Counted from the stretch's first letter, positions 27,601 through 45,288 are shown. The stretch: 64,000 nt of DNA from Deinococcus carri (GCF_039545055.1 NZ_BAABRP010000001.1:611501-675500), one strand, 5' to 3'. A program made the numbers and translations. Notes: generated by a model from the letters alone, not told the origin.

Positions 27601-28043
27601 CCGACCTGCGCCCGATTCCTGCCGAGGCTGCGGCGCTGGCCCTGCCCGCCCTGCACGAGTTGCGCTCCGGCGTACCCGCGACGGCCAACGCGGAGGCCCT
27701 CGCCGCCTATCTGCGTTCGGTCGGGGCCGAGGGCTACCGTCTGGTCGGGGCCTTCGAGCCGGACCGTTCCGAGGCCGTCGCGGTGGCGGGCTACCGCACC
27801 TTCACGATGCTCGCTTTTGGCCGGGCGCTGTACGTGGACGACCTCTCCACCCTGCCGGAGGCGCGGGGGCGGGGGCACGCGCGGGCGCTGCTGCGCTGGC
27901 TGGAGGCCGAGGCGCGGCGGCTCGGCTGCGACAGCTTCCACCTCGACTCCGGGGTGGGGGAGAGCCGCTGGGCCGCGCACCGCCTGTACCTCTCCGCGGG
28001 CCTGAACATCACCTGCCACCACTTCGAGAAGGAGCTGACATGA
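27597..28043 (+). CDS. GNAT-family N-acetyltransferase
   Basis: 148 residues. The acetyl-CoA binding loop is EARGRGHARALLRWLEAEA (motif A, with RGRGHA as the pyrophosphate loop), preceded by VDDLSTLP and followed by HLDSGVGES...LYLSAGL. It should acetylate a small amine. The start overlaps the cupin stop by 4 bases. Confidence 0.88.
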   Translation: MTDLRPIPAEAAALALPALHELRSGVPATANAEALAAYLRSVGAEGYRLVGAFEPDRSEAVAVAGYRTFTMLAFGRALYVDDLSTLPEARGRGHARALLRWLEAEARRLGCDSFHLDSGVGESRWAAHRLYLSAGLNITCHHFEKELT

Positions 28044-28654
28044 CCGACTTTTACGACCCCCGGCAGCGTGACCCCGCGCTCAGTCGCCGCCCGCAGAACC
28101 GCCGTGACGACGCCTGGATACGCGCGCTGCTGGCCCGCCTCCAGATGGGTCGGGTGGCGACCGTGTGGCAGGGCGAGGACGGTGAGGCGTTCCCGTTCAT
28201 CACGCCGCTGGCCTTCGCGTACCGCCCCGAGACGCACGACCTCGTGTACCACACCAATGTGGTGGGGCGGCTGCGGGCCAACACCGCGCAGGGTCACCCC
28301 GCCACCTTCGAGGCGTCCGAGATCGGGGCGCTGCTGCCCAGCAACGACCCCCTGGAACTGACCGTGCAGTACCGCAGCGTCGTCGCCTTCGGCACGGCGC
28401 GCCTGCTGAGCGACCCGGACGAGGTCCGCGAAGCCTTGCGGGTTCTCTCCGAGCGGCTGTTTCCGGGGCTGACGGTCGGACGCGAGACGCGGCCCATCTC
28501 GGACGCCGACCTGGCGCGCACCAGCGTCTATTCGCTCGCCGTCGAACGCTGGAGCGGCAAGGAGAACTGGGCGGAGGCTGCGGCGCAGACCACAGACTGG
28601 CCCGCGCTGCCGCCCCACCTGGGGCAGCCCCGGCCCCTGCTGGAAGGGCCATGA
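28040..28654 (+). CDS. Pyridoxamine 5'-phosphate oxidase-family flavin protein
   Basis: 204 residues with the split-barrel FMN-binding fold: MGRVATVWQ...AFPFITPLAFAY then HTNVVGRLRANTAQGHPATFEASE, a pattern common in NimA-like and other PNPOx-related reductases rather than in canonical PdxH. A vitamin-B6-related or redox role would agree with the PLP-sensing MocR regulator next door, but that is inference. The start overlaps the GNAT stop (ATGA). Confidence 0.85.
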   Translation: MTDFYDPRQRDPALSRRPQNRRDDAWIRALLARLQMGRVATVWQGEDGEAFPFITPLAFAYRPETHDLVYHTNVVGRLRANTAQGHPATFEASEIGALLPSNDPLELTVQYRSVVAFGTARLLSDPDEVREALRVLSERLFPGLTVGRETRPISDADLARTSVYSLAVERWSGKENWAEAAAQTTDWPALPPHLGQPRPLLEGP

Positions 28655-29526
28655 CCCGCAGCGACGTTTTCCAGATGCTGCTGCTGTCGGCCGTGTGGGG
28701 GGTGTCCTTCCTGCTGATCCGGGTGGCGGGGGAGGCGTTCCCGCCGCTGTGGGTGGCGCTGCTGCGCTCGCTGTTCGGGGTGCTGGTGCTGGGACTGGCC
28801 CTGCGGCTGGGCGGGCACCGCCTGCCGCCGCTGCGGCTGTGGAGGCCGCTGCTGCTGGTGGCGCTGCTGAATAACGTCGTGCCCTGGACCTTTTTCGCCT
28901 GGGGCGAACAGACGGTGTCCAGCAACATCGCCGCCGTCCTGAACGCGACGACGCCGCTGTTCAGCCTGCTGATCGGCCTGGGGCTGCGGGACACGTCCCT
29001 GGGCACGCGGCTGCTGCTGGGGGTGCTGCTGGGCTTCGGCGGGGTGGGCCTGACGGTGCTGGGCGGCGTTCACGGGGGTCACGCGACCCTGTTCGGTGTG
29101 CTGATCATCACGGCCGCCAGCGTGAGCTACGCCGTGGCGACGGCGGTCGCCAAGCGGACCCTGGGTGGCCTGAACCCCATCGGGCTGGCGACCACGCAGC
29201 TCGGCCTGTCCACGCTGATGTTGCTCCCACTGGCCCTGGCGGGCGCGCCCCCCGCGCGGGTGGATTTTGCCGCCTGGGCCGCCATGCTGGTGCTGGGGGT
29301 GTTCGGCAGCGGCCTGGCCTACCTGCTGTATTACGGGCTGCTGGCGCGCGTCTCGGCCACGCAGGTGCTGGCCGTGACCTACGTCCTGCCCGTCTGGGGT
29401 CTGTTCTGGGCGGCGGTGGCCGGGGAACGCCCCTCCTGGCTGTCGGCGGTCGGGGTGGCCGTGGTGCTGGCCGGGCTGCTGCTGATGAACGCCCCCCCGC
29501 GCCGTTCCCGGCCCGCCCACGCCTGA
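28651..29526 (+). CDS. EamA-family (DMT) transporter
   Basis: 291 residues with ten predicted membrane helices in two EamA halves ([20 protein letters not shown] at the start, [17 protein letters not shown] opening the second half). Members export or import amino acids and other metabolites. Last gene of the operon; its ATG overlaps the previous stop by 4 bases. Presumed exporter of a substrate or product of the operon. Confidence 0.88.
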   Translation: MTRSDVFQMLLLSAVWGVSFLLIRVAGEAFPPLWVALLRSLFGVLVLGLALRLGGHRLPPLRLWRPLLLVALLNNVVPWTFFAWGEQTVSSNIAAVLNATTPLFSLLIGLGLRDTSLGTRLLLGVLLGFGGVGLTVLGGVHGGHATLFGVLIITAASVSYAVATAVAKRTLGGLNPIGLATTQLGLSTLMLLPLALAGAPPARVDFAAWAAMLVLGVFGSGLAYLLYYGLLARVSATQVLAVTYVLPVWGLFWAAVAGERPSWLSAVGVAVVLAGLLLMNAPPRRSRPAHA

Positions 29527-29603
29527 CGCACAGGCTGGACACCCCCGCCACTTTTCCCATCCTGACCCCCTACACTGGAACTGGATTTCGAGGAGGTTTT
29601 CGC

Positions 29604-30845
<1,242 letters not shown>

Positions 30846-30851
30846 CGCGAG

Positions 30852-30930
30852 AGGCAGAAGGCAGATGGCAGAAGGCCAGGGGAGCTTTCGCCTTCTGCCT
30901 TCCGCCTTTTGCCATCTGCCCCTTCCCCTC
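30852..30930. repeat. Heptad-unit palindromic repeat, family C copy 1
   Basis: Left arm GGCAGAA, GGCAGAT, GGCAGAA; right arm GCCTTCT, GCCTTCC, GCCTTTT, GCCATCT. Loop with GGGGAGCTTTCG. It lies 6 bp after the lysJ stop. Confidence 0.82.
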
Positions 30931-30980
30931 CGTCATTCGGCTGACGTTCCCGTCCGGCGGGAGGTGTACCCTGACACGTT

Positions 30981-32384
<1,404 letters not shown>

Positions 32385-32387
32385 TGA

Positions 32388-32433
32388 GAGCAGAAGGCAG
32401 ATGGCTAGGGCCTGTTCGCCATCTGCCTTCTGC

Positions 32434-32434
<1 letters not shown>
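32388..32434. repeat. Heptad-unit hairpin, family C copy 2, probable bidirectional terminator
   Basis: A perfect 16-bp stem GCAGAAGGCAGATGGC (32390-32405) pairs with 32418-32433. It fills the gap between the convergent MATE and ABC-ATPase genes and touches the ATPase stop codon (32434-32436). Confidence 0.85.
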
Positions 32435-34007
<1,573 letters not shown>

Positions 34008-34011
34008 GGGT

Positions 34012-34974
34012 TCACTTCTTCAGCAGACTTGGGCTGAGAAAGGCCTTGAGGTCCGGCACGTTGCGCGCGTACCCGGCTTCCACGTTCAGGGCCGCGTACT
34101 CGTTCAGGGCGTTCAGGTCGAGGCCCGTGGTGAAGCGCGTGCGGGTAAAGGCCCGTTGCAGCACGCGCGGGTCGAGCTTCTGCCCGGTCAGCCGCGCGAG
34201 CTGGTTGTTGATGGCGGTCTGCGCGGCAGCGGGCTTCTTGTTGATAAACGCCACCGCGTCCGCATGGGCCTTTAAAAAGGCCGTCACCAGCGTCGGGTTC
34301 GCCTGGGCGAACTTCGTGTTCACGATCAGGAGGGTGGTGGGGTACTGGCCCCCGCGCCACACGGTCTTCTCGCTGCCGATCAGGCGGTGGCCCTGCGCCT
34401 CCAGCGCCGCGCCCCAGGGTTCGGGCACCAGCGCGGCGTCCACCCGGTTCGCGGCGAAGGCGGCCGGCACATCGGCGGGCGGGATGGGCGTCACGTTGAC
34501 GTTGCCGCCGTCCGTCTGCGCCTTGAGGCCCTGTTCCCCCAGGAGGTGGCGCAGGCTGATGTCCTGCGTGTTGCCCAGGCTGGGCACGGCGACCCGTTTT
34601 CCTGCCAGGTCCTTGTAGGTCTTGATGGGGCTGTCCCGGCGGGCGACCAGCACGGCCCCCGCCTCACTTGCGCCCGCCACCATCTGGAGGGGCATCCCGC
34701 GCGTCGCCGCGTTGATGGCCGGGCCGGGGCCGACATAGGCGAGGTCGAGCTGCCCCGCCGCGAAGGCTTCCATCAGGGTCGTGCCGGAGACGAAGGACCT
34801 GGCGTCCAGTTTCACGTTCCCCAGCGCCTTCTGGAAGGTGCCCCGTTCCAGCCCCACCAGGGCGGGCGCGTGCGTGAGGTTGGGGAAGTAGCCCAGGCGG
34901 ACGGTTGCGGCGCTCTGTGCGTGGGCGGAGGTGGCAAGCAGGGCGGCGGTCAACAGGGTCAGGATTCGGGTCAT
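34012..34974 (-). CDS. ABC transporter substrate-binding protein (SsuA/TauA/NMT1-like)
   Basis: 320 residues with a signal peptide (about 1-19, ending AHAQ). Mature N-terminus [23 protein letters not shown] is the typical SsuA-like entry, followed by [17 protein letters not shown]. It is the first gene of the three-gene importer. The position next to sulfate assimilation genes suggests a sulfonate, sulfate ester or sulfate substrate, but no SsuD or TauD oxygenase gene is in the window. Confidence 0.9.
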   Translation of the reverse strand: MTRILTLLTAALLATSAHAQSAATVRLGYFPNLTHAPALVGLERGTFQKALGNVKLDARSFVSGTTLMEAFAAGQLDLAYVGPGPAINAATRGMPLQMVAGASEAGAVLVARRDSPIKTYKDLAGKRVAVPSLGNTQDISLRHLLGEQGLKAQTDGGNVNVTPIPPADVPAAFAANRVDAALVPEPWGAALEAQGHRLIGSEKTVWRGGQYPTTLLIVNTKFAQANPTLVTAFLKAHADAVAFINKKPAAAQTAINNQLARLTGQKLDPRVLQRAFTRTRFTTGLDLNALNEYAALNVEAGYARNVPDLKAFLSPSLLKK

Positions 34975-35063
34975 TCGTCCCTCTTGTTAGAGTGAGGCCG
35001 GTGGATTGAGAATAGTGAACACGGTTCCAGTGAGGCCCGTGCAAGGCCCGGATGGGGGCAAAC

Positions 35064-36236
<1,173 letters not shown>

Positions 36237-36527
36237 GGGGAAACCTCGTTAGAAAGAAGGAGCGGGTGAGAAAGAAGCAGTGGATGAAGTTGGTCAACTT
36301 TTGGGGCTAGGCTCTGAGCTAGGGCGGGGCGCAGAAAGGTTGCCGCCTTTTGGCAACCTTGCCGAGCGAAGCGGGTAACGCAAAAAGGGCGGCGCGCAGT
36401 GGAGTGGACGCCTGAGACTTGCGGCAACGCAACGGAGCGCCGTCCTATGAGCGGTGAGCTATGAAAAAGAGGGCGGATACCAGAGCAGAAGCTTCCAGGT
36501 GCCCGTTCATAGCCCATAGCTCAAGGC
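36237..36527. other. Repeat-rich gap between sat and cysH
   Basis: Contains a hairpin AGGTTGCC/GGCAACCT (about 36338-36360), a segment CCGAGCGAAGCG also present inside the MITE, and the heptad hairpin 36445-36536. No coding frame is convincing. Confidence 0.55.

Positions 36528-36536
<9 letters not shown>
36445..36536. repeat. Heptad-unit palindromic repeat, family A copy 3
   Basis: Left arm CTATGAG, CGGTGAG, CTATGAA; right arm GTTCATA, GCCCATA, GCTCAAG, GCTCACA. Loop with GCAGAAGCTTCCAGG. It overlaps the cysH stop codon region (36528). Confidence 0.75.
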
Positions 36537-39420
<2,884 letters not shown>

Positions 39421-39540
39421 GGGGTGACTCCGTGGTGGGATGAGGTAGCGAGGGGCGGCGGGGCGGTCAGCGGCAGCGACATCGCCGGGACGCGGCCAGC
39501 CGGGGCATTCGCGGGGGAAGGGGAACGGGCCACAGCATCA

Positions 39541-39583
39541 TTGACAAAAAAGGTAATCTTTTATGGCCGATAAAACAAGTCAA
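39541..39583. promoter_or_regulatory. Divergent sir promoter region with a 17-bp palindrome
   Basis: TTTTAT-GGCCG-ATAAAA (39559-39575) is a perfect 6-bp-arm dyad. It lies between a plus-strand TTGACA (39541-39546) and a minus-strand TTGACT (39578-39583). The A+T richness contrasts with the surroundings. It is a candidate operator for the Rrf2 regulator encoded 1 kb away. Confidence 0.6.
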
Positions 39584-39653
39584 CAATTCCGGGTTGTCTC
39601 GACGGGTGCGCGGAGGAGGAGAAGACCCCATCAAACAGGCCAGAATGGGAGGC

Positions 39654-40481
39654 ATGAAGCCCTGGCTGCTGCCCCTGCTCGTCTCGCCCCCGTTCGTCTT
39701 GTCCGTCGCGCTCGCGGGTGGGGCACAGCCGCCCGCCCTGCCGAAGCTGGGCCTGAACGCCGCGACCATGGGGCGGGTGGCCGACATTCAAACCGTGCCG
39801 CGTGTGCCCCGTGCGGATGGGCCATCCTTCTTCTTTCCCACCCACGTCCGCGCCATTCTCAACAGGCCGGGCCAGCACTGGCGGCCTCAGTACGATACGG
39901 ACCTGCCGCAGGCCTACGTCGCCATTTACCCGGTGGCCGGACTCCTCGCGCAGTACCCGGAGCGGGGCGAACCCTGGAATGTGCGCACGCAGATCGACAC
40001 CCTGAAGGCCCTGAACAGCGGGAGCCTCAAGCCGGGCGAGGTCGGCGCGTGGGGGTTGCCGTATCTGCCCCTCTGGAACGCGCATCAGGTGACGGCGGGG
40101 GCAGTGCGGACACTGGAGACGCCTGCGCTGAAGGGCATCCGTTACCTGACCTTGTACTCCCAGGAGGGCGGCGTGCGCTTCCCGCGCGAGGCCATCTTCT
40201 CTACCTTCCAGGGCCTCAGCCGCGACGGGCGCTTTTACATCACGGTGCAGGTCCCGTACGCCCCCGCCAGCCTCCCCACCCGCGCCGAACTGGAGCGCAC
40301 CCGAACCTTTGAGATAGCGCCCTATCCCGGCCAGAGCAGTGGTCCCGTTGCCGACGCCTGGCGGAAAAAGGTGGACGCCTACAACCTTGACCTGAAACGC
40401 AAGCTGAACGCCGAAGACAACGCGCCAGCCCTGCGAACCCTTGACGCCCTCGTCCGCTCCATCCGCCTCACTCACCCCTGA
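39654..40481 (+). CDS. Secreted hypothetical protein
   Basis: 275 residues with a signal peptide ([23 protein letters not shown]). The mature part is hydrophilic with many Tyr/Trp/Pro and no motif I recognise; segments [28 protein letters not shown] and [11 protein letters not shown] suggest a compact beta-rich periplasmic domain. The ATG at 39654 has GGAGG 5 nt upstream. It shares the divergent promoter region with the sulfite reductase operon. Confidence 0.7.
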   Translation: MKPWLLPLLVSPPFVLSVALAGGAQPPALPKLGLNAATMGRVADIQTVPRVPRADGPSFFFPTHVRAILNRPGQHWRPQYDTDLPQAYVAIYPVAGLLAQYPERGEPWNVRTQIDTLKALNSGSLKPGEVGAWGLPYLPLWNAHQVTAGAVRTLETPALKGIRYLTLYSQEGGVRFPREAIFSTFQGLSRDGRFYITVQVPYAPASLPTRAELERTRTFEIAPYPGQSSGPVADAWRKKVDAYNLDLKRKLNAEDNAPALRTLDALVRSIRLTHP

Positions 40482-40501
40482 TTCCTAACCCCTCACCCCT
40501 C

Positions 40502-40969
40502 CTACGCATTCGGCTTCAGCAGGTGTCCCAGACAGTGCCCGTAGCTCACGCCCTGGCGCGCATCTATCACCAGGTCTTCCACGCTGAATTCCTGCAACAC
40601 GGCGAGCATCGCGTCGCGCATCCGGGTGTAGACGGTGGCGCGGGCGTGGCAGCGGTCTTCTTCCACGCACGGCTCATGCCAGTTGAGGCTGATGCACGAG
40701 AGGGGCGCGACGGGGCCGTCGATAGCGCGCACCACCTCGCACAGGGAGATGAGCCGGGGTTTGCGGCTCAGGGCGTACCCGCCGCCGATGCCCTTCTTGC
40801 TCTTGACGATGCCCCTGGCCGTCAGGGCCGCCAGAATCCGCACCAGGTAGGGACGGTGAACGCCCGTCGCCGCGCTGATTTCCTCGCTGGCGACCCAGCG
40901 CGTCAGGTCCTGTGTGCCCAGGTAGCCCAGGGCCTGGAAGGCGTAGACGTCGGTGGCCGAAAGCCGCAT
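40502..40969 (-). CDS. Rrf2-family transcription regulator
   Basis: 155 residues. N-terminal winged helix with [30 protein letters not shown] and [14 protein letters not shown], typical of Rrf2 (IscR, NsrR, CymR). Cys92, Cys101 and Cys107 ([19 protein letters not shown]) sit where IscR and NsrR bind an Fe-S cluster. It is likely a redox or Fe-S/sulfur sensor controlling the adjacent sulfur genes. TAGCCT (minus strand, 40976-40981) is 6 nt before the ATG; this box lies at the edge of a palindromic repeat. Confidence 0.88.
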   Translation of the reverse strand: MRLSATDVYAFQALGYLGTQDLTRWVASEEISAATGVHRPYLVRILAALTARGIVKSKKGIGGGYALSRKPRLISLCEVVRAIDGPVAPLSCISLNWHEPCVEEDRCHARATVYTRMRDAMLAVLQEFSVEDLVIDARQGVSYGHCLGHLLKPNA

Positions 40970-40971
40970 GG

Positions 40972-41051
40972 CAGGAGGCTACCAGCTTCCAGCCGCCAGC
41001 CGCCAGCAGGAAGGCGCTTTTGCCGGGTGCTGGCGGCTGGTCGCTGGTCGC

Positions 41052-41053
<2 letters not shown>
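40972..41053. repeat. Heptad-unit palindromic repeat, family D copy 1
   Basis: Left arm GCTACCA, GCTTCCA, GCCGCCA, GCCGCCA; right arm TGGCGGC, TGGTCGC, TGGTCGC. The loop is AGGAAGGCGCTTTTGCCGGG. It fills the gap between DUF1028 and rrf2 and supplies the TAGCCT box of rrf2. Confidence 0.82.
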
Positions 41054-41906
<853 letters not shown>

Positions 41907-41907
41907 G

Positions 41908-41988
41908 GGAGGAGGCTACCAGTCGCCAGCGGCCAGCATGAATAAAGGCCTTTGCTGGAGGCTGGCCGCTGGAAGCTGATAGCTTCTT
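41908..41988. repeat. Heptad-unit palindromic repeat, family D copy 2, forming a divergent promoter
   Basis: Left arm GCTACCA, GTCGCCA, GCGGCCA; right arm GCTGGAG, GCTGGCC, GCTGGAA, GCTGATA. It fills the space between two divergent start codons (41906 and 41994) and contributes a -10-like box to each: TAGCCT on the minus strand and TAGCTT on the plus strand (41980-41985). Confidence 0.82.
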
Positions 41989-41993
41989 CCCCA

Positions 41994-42725
41994 ATGCCCC
42001 CCCTGCCGCTGCTGCAAGCGTGCCTGAACGGGAACCGCCCGGCACGAAGTCACCCGGCCCTGCCCAGCACTCCGGCGGAACTGGCGCGGGAGGCGCGGGC
42101 CAGTGTGGCGGCGGGTGCGGGTGCACTGCACCTGCATCCCCGCGACGCGGAGAGCCGGGAGTCGCTGGCCCCGGAGGTGGTCGCGGCGGCCCTGAGTGCC
42201 GTGAGGTCGGCCTGTCCCGGCGTTCCGATCGGCATCTCCAGCGGGTTCTGGATTCTGGCGGACGTGGAGGCACAACTCGCCGCCGCCCGCGCCTGGACCG
42301 TGCGCCCGGACTTCGTGTCGGTGAACTGGCATGAACCCCACGCCATTCCGCTGGCGGAGACGTTGCTGGTGCTGAACATCGGGATAGAGGCCGGGGTCTG
42401 GACTGCGGAGGCCGCCCTTGCATTTCTGTCCTGGCCCGGACGGGACAGAGCGCTGAGGGTGCTGGTGGAACTTCCCGACCGCGAGGACGTTCTTTCCGAC
42501 GCCGCCGACATCCTGGCACTGCTGGACCGGGCCGGGGCTGCCGCTCCCCGCCTGCTGCATGGGGAGGGCCGGAGTGCCTGGCCCCTGCTGCGCGAGGCGG
42601 GTCGCCGGGGCCTGGCCTCCCGCATCGGCCTGGAAGACACCCTCACCCTGCCGGACGGCACCTTTGCCCGGGACAATGCCGACCTCGTGAGGGCTGCCCG
42701 CGCCGTGTTAGCCTCCCCCGGATGA
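41994..42725 (+). CDS. BKACE (3-keto-5-aminohexanoate cleavage-like, DUF849) protein
   Basis: 243 residues, zinc-dependent beta-keto acid cleavage TIM barrel. Seen: [11 protein letters not shown] (zinc His pair), ISSGFWIL in the substrate region and SVNWHEP; the C-terminal half is shorter than in typical 270-310-residue members. It would condense or cleave a beta-keto acid with acetyl-CoA; the substrate is unknown. TAGCTT is 8 nt upstream of the ATG. The stop overlaps the pyrF ATG by 4 bases. Confidence 0.8.
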   Translation: MPPLPLLQACLNGNRPARSHPALPSTPAELAREARASVAAGAGALHLHPRDAESRESLAPEVVAAALSAVRSACPGVPIGISSGFWILADVEAQLAAARAWTVRPDFVSVNWHEPHAIPLAETLLVLNIGIEAGVWTAEAALAFLSWPGRDRALRVLVELPDREDVLSDAADILALLDRAGAAAPRLLHGEGRSAWPLLREAGRRGLASRIGLEDTLTLPDGTFARDNADLVRAARAVLASPG

Positions 42726-43540
42726 TGCCGTTTGCCGCTGCCGTCACCGACCGCACCCGCCGCCTCCAGACCCGGCTGTGTGTGGGCCTGGACCCCCGCG
42801 CCAGCGCCTACCGCGACCTCGCGCACCTGCGCACGCACACGCTGGACGTGCTGGAGGCGACCTCCCCTTACGCGGCCTGCGTCAAGCCGCAACTGGCCTT
42901 TTTCGAGGCGCTGGGCTTACCGGGGTTCACGCTGCTGGAGGAGGTCTGCGCCGCCGCTCGCACGCTGGGCCTGCCGGTCATTCTGGACGGCAAGCGCGGC
43001 GATATCGGCAGCACGGCGGAAGCCTACGCGCGGGGCTGGCTGACGGGAACGCACGCGGGGGACGCGCTGACGGTGAATCCCTTCCTGGGGTTCGGGACCC
43101 TCACGCCCTTCGTGGAGGCGGCGCGGGCGAATGGCGGCGGCCTCTTCGTCCTCGTGAAGACCAGCAATCCAGACCAGGCGGACCTCCAGGGCCAGGGGGT
43201 CAGCGAGCGCGTGGCGGTGGAGGTGGCCCGCCTGAACGCCGAGGAGGAGGGCCAGGACCAGGCCAACACCTACGCCAGTGTCGGCGCAGTGGTGGGCGCG
43301 ACCCACCCGCAGGACCTCGCCACCTTCCGCGCGCTGATGCCGCGGGCGCTGCTGCTGCTGCCGGGGCTGGGGGCACAGGGGGCGACGGCGGCGGAACTCG
43401 CCCCGGCTTTCCATGCGGGCGGCGCGGGTGCCCTCGCCAGCGCCAGCCGCGCCGTGCAGTACGCGGACGGGCTGGACGTGGCGGCGAGCCGGGAGGCGGC
43501 GCGGCGGCTCAGGGACGAGTTGAATGCGGTGATGCCCTGA
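42722..43540 (+). CDS. pyrF: Orotidine 5'-phosphate decarboxylase, type 2
   Basis: 272 residues, final step of UMP synthesis. The catalytic Lys-Asp array is in [17 protein letters not shown] (about 85-101), typical of the long type 2 enzyme. N-terminal LCVGLDPR and [18 protein letters not shown] agree. The ATG overlaps the BKACE stop (ATGA), an unusual partner for a pyrimidine gene. Confidence 0.95.
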   Translation: MMPFAAAVTDRTRRLQTRLCVGLDPRASAYRDLAHLRTHTLDVLEATSPYAACVKPQLAFFEALGLPGFTLLEEVCAAARTLGLPVILDGKRGDIGSTAEAYARGWLTGTHAGDALTVNPFLGFGTLTPFVEAARANGGGLFVLVKTSNPDQADLQGQGVSERVAVEVARLNAEEEGQDQANTYASVGAVVGATHPQDLATFRALMPRALLLLPGLGAQGATAAELAPAFHAGGAGALASASRAVQYADGLDVAASREAARRLRDELNAVMP

Positions 43541-43560
43541 AGCAGTGGGCGTAGAGACTC

Positions 43561-43673
43561 CGGTGCCGTTGGCGGAGTCTGGGGGAGGCTGAGTCAGTCG
43601 AGTGTTTGGCGGGCCAGATCGAAAGCCCAACCCGCCGACAACACGCCTCTTTTCGACTTCGCCAACGGCACCG
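43561..43673. repeat. Palindromic intergenic element with two nested stems
   Basis: Outer 14-bp perfect arms CGGTGCCGTTGGCG (43561-43574) and 43660-43673. Inner imperfect arms GTGTTTGGCGGG (43602-43613) and CCCGCCGACAACAC (43631-43644). It lies between pyrF and the convergent marR gene. No heptad pattern. Confidence 0.7.
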
Positions 43674-43734
43674 TTTCCCTGACGGCTCCCCGGGCTGGGC
43701 GAGGACCTCCTGGCCTTTGCCGGGGGCTGGCTCA

Positions 43735-44208
43735 TCAACTGTTTGCGGGGATCTGAAACACGCTGCCCAGTTTTTCCAGCGAGCCAACGATTTCCTGCAA
43801 ATCGGCCAGCGAGAGCTGCTTGAGGTAGGCATCCGCGAGGTACTGTTCGTACTGCCGGAGCACCCGCTGGTACTCCAGCCCCCGTGGCCGGAGTTGAAAG
43901 AGGGAAACCCGCTTATCGTGGGGACTCTTCTCGCGAATAAAGTAATCTTCCTGCTCCAGCCGCGTGAGGTGCTGGCTGATGGCTCCCTTGGACACACCCA
44001 GGCTGTCGGCCAGTTCCTTGGGCGTGATCCTGGGGTTCCGCACAATCTGCCCCAGGACGACGTGCTGCTGGCCTGTCAGCGCGAACTGGTCGTAGTCGTA
44101 GCGCGGCGCGTCCCGCTCAGTGGCGACCCACAGGTCAATGATGAGCTGGTTGATGCGTCCGGCCAGAACCTGCGCCTGCGCTGTGTCGGGAGCTTGCATA
44201 GCGGTCAT
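43735..44208 (-). CDS. MarR-family transcription regulator
   Basis: 157 residues. Winged helix with TGQQHVVLGQIVRNPRITPKELADSLGVSKGAISQHLTRLEQEDYFIREKSPHDKRVSLFQLR, the MarR signature including the Asp-Lys-Arg wing (quoted by key words TPKELADSLGVSKGAISQHL and DKR). It is the second gene of a two-gene unit behind a membrane protein gene; the promoter of that unit contains a 20-bp palindrome that is its probable operator, so autoregulation is expected. Start at 44208, with an alternative ATG at 44199. Confidence 0.9.
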   Translation of the reverse strand: MTAMQAPDTAQAQVLAGRINQLIIDLWVATERDAPRYDYDQFALTGQQHVVLGQIVRNPRITPKELADSLGVSKGAISQHLTRLEQEDYFIREKSPHDKRVSLFQLRPRGLEYQRVLRQYEQYLADAYLKQLSLADLQEIVGSLEKLGSVFQIPANS

Positions 44209-44212
44209 TCTT

Positions 44213-44488
44213 TCAGAGCTGCCCCGGTTTCCGTTTTTTGAAGCCTAGGCGCTGCCCAAGCTGCTGGACGACTTCCTTGCCCACACCCGCCGTTCCCAGC
44301 AGTCCAAAGATTTCAGCTGCCAGGACGGTGGTGCCGATGACGCCCGCCTTGGTCGCGGCGTCCAGGGAAAGGCTCAGTGTAACCAGGATGCTCAGGTAAA
44401 GCAGGGCGCACACCGCCAACGCCACGAGTCCGAGCTTGAATCTGAGCGGACGGCCACGGAGCGGAAAGCTCTTGGGGATCTCTTTCAT
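44213..44488 (-). CDS. Small two-helix membrane protein
   Basis: 91 residues with two hydrophobic segments (about 18-43 and 47-66) and a basic C-terminus (FKKRKPGQL). The segment GLLGTAGVGKEVVQQL recalls 'transporter suffix domain' proteins, but this is weak. It is followed after 4 bp by marR, so it is likely the target that MarR controls together with itself. The ATG is 6 nt after a TAAACT -10 box. Confidence 0.72.
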   Translation of the reverse strand: MKEIPKSFPLRGRPLRFKLGLVALAVCALLYLSILVTLSLSLDAATKAGVIGTTVLAAEIFGLLGTAGVGKEVVQQLGQRLGFKKRKPGQL

Positions 44489-44493
44489 GCGTT

Positions 44494-44523
44494 TAGTTTA
44501 GATACCTAAACTATTTGTGTCAA
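44494..44523 (-). promoter_or_regulatory. MarR operator over a leaderless promoter
   Basis: A perfect 8-bp-arm palindrome TAGTTTAG-ATAC-CTAAACTA (44494-44513) covers the -10 and spacer of a near-consensus promoter on the minus strand: TTGACA (44518-44523), 17-bp spacer, TAAACT (44495-44500), then 6 nt to the ATG at 44488. Confidence 0.85.
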
Positions 44524-44595
44524 GGGTGGCCTCCCTGCACGCCTTTTCAGGTCATCGCCGTCAGGGTTTCCTCCCAAATGCCCTAACCTGCCCCC

Positions 44596-45051
44596 ATGAA
44601 ACTCGCCGAGGCCCTGATTGACCGCGCCGACCTGCAAAAGCGGGCGGCGCAACTGGAAGTGCGCATTCTGGCGAACATGCAGGTGCAGGAAGGCGACCTC
44701 CCCGCCGAGGACCCCCTGCTGCTGCTGAACGAGTTCCTGACCGTCACAGCGGCGCTGGAAAGTCTCTTGCCCCGCATCCACCGCGCCAACCTGACGACCA
44801 CGCTGGAAGGCGGCCTCACCCTGACCGAGGCCCTGACGCGCCGCGACATGCTCGACCTGCGCCTCCGCGTGCTGCGCGGCATGGCCGAGGCCGCCACCCT
44901 CAAGCAGACGCGCTACAGCAACAGCGAGGTGAGGATGGTCGCGGTGGTCCCTGCCCGCGACCTCCAGAAGCAGGTGGACGTCCTCGCCCAGGAGCGCCGC
45001 GAACTGGACACCCGCATTCAGCAGACCAACTGGTTGACCGACCTGTCGTGA
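44596..45051 (+). CDS. DIP1984-family protein
   Basis: 151 residues, helical, no membrane segment: MKLAEALIDRADLQKRAAQLEVRI (key words) and LTLTEALTRRDMLDLRLRVL, which define the DIP1984 (septicolysin-like) family. Function unknown. TAACCT is 6 nt upstream of the ATG (leaderless pattern). Confidence 0.85.
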   Translation: MKLAEALIDRADLQKRAAQLEVRILANMQVQEGDLPAEDPLLLLNEFLTVTAALESLLPRIHRANLTTTLEGGLTLTEALTRRDMLDLRLRVLRGMAEAATLKQTRYSNSEVRMVAVVPARDLQKQVDVLAQERRELDTRIQQTNWLTDLS

Positions 45052-45256
45052 GGAGCGCAGAGTGCCAGATGACCTAAAATGACGGCGGGGGCGCGCGCAG
45101 CGGGCGAGGGCCACACCCACGGCGGGTTCAAGCCGTACACCTCCTTGTAGAGCGCGGGGCAGCTCACTTCCTCACACCTCTTGCCCAGCACCCCGCACCC
45201 TTCACCGGGCACGTTTCACCCTTCACGACCAGGCCCTGACGCACGCCGCGCCCCCG

Positions 45257-45288
45257 GAGCGCCACTTCCCCCGCTGGAGGTGGCGCTC
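45257..45288. terminator. GC-rich hairpin, possible terminator
   Basis: Perfect 9-bp stem GAGCGCCAC / GTGGCGCTC (45257-45265, 45280-45288), extendable by TCC/GGA. No T-run follows directly. Confidence 0.6.

Noticed and set aside
45110..45160. tRNA T-arm-like word (GGTTCAAGCC)
   Set aside because: No acceptor or anticodon stem can be built around it.
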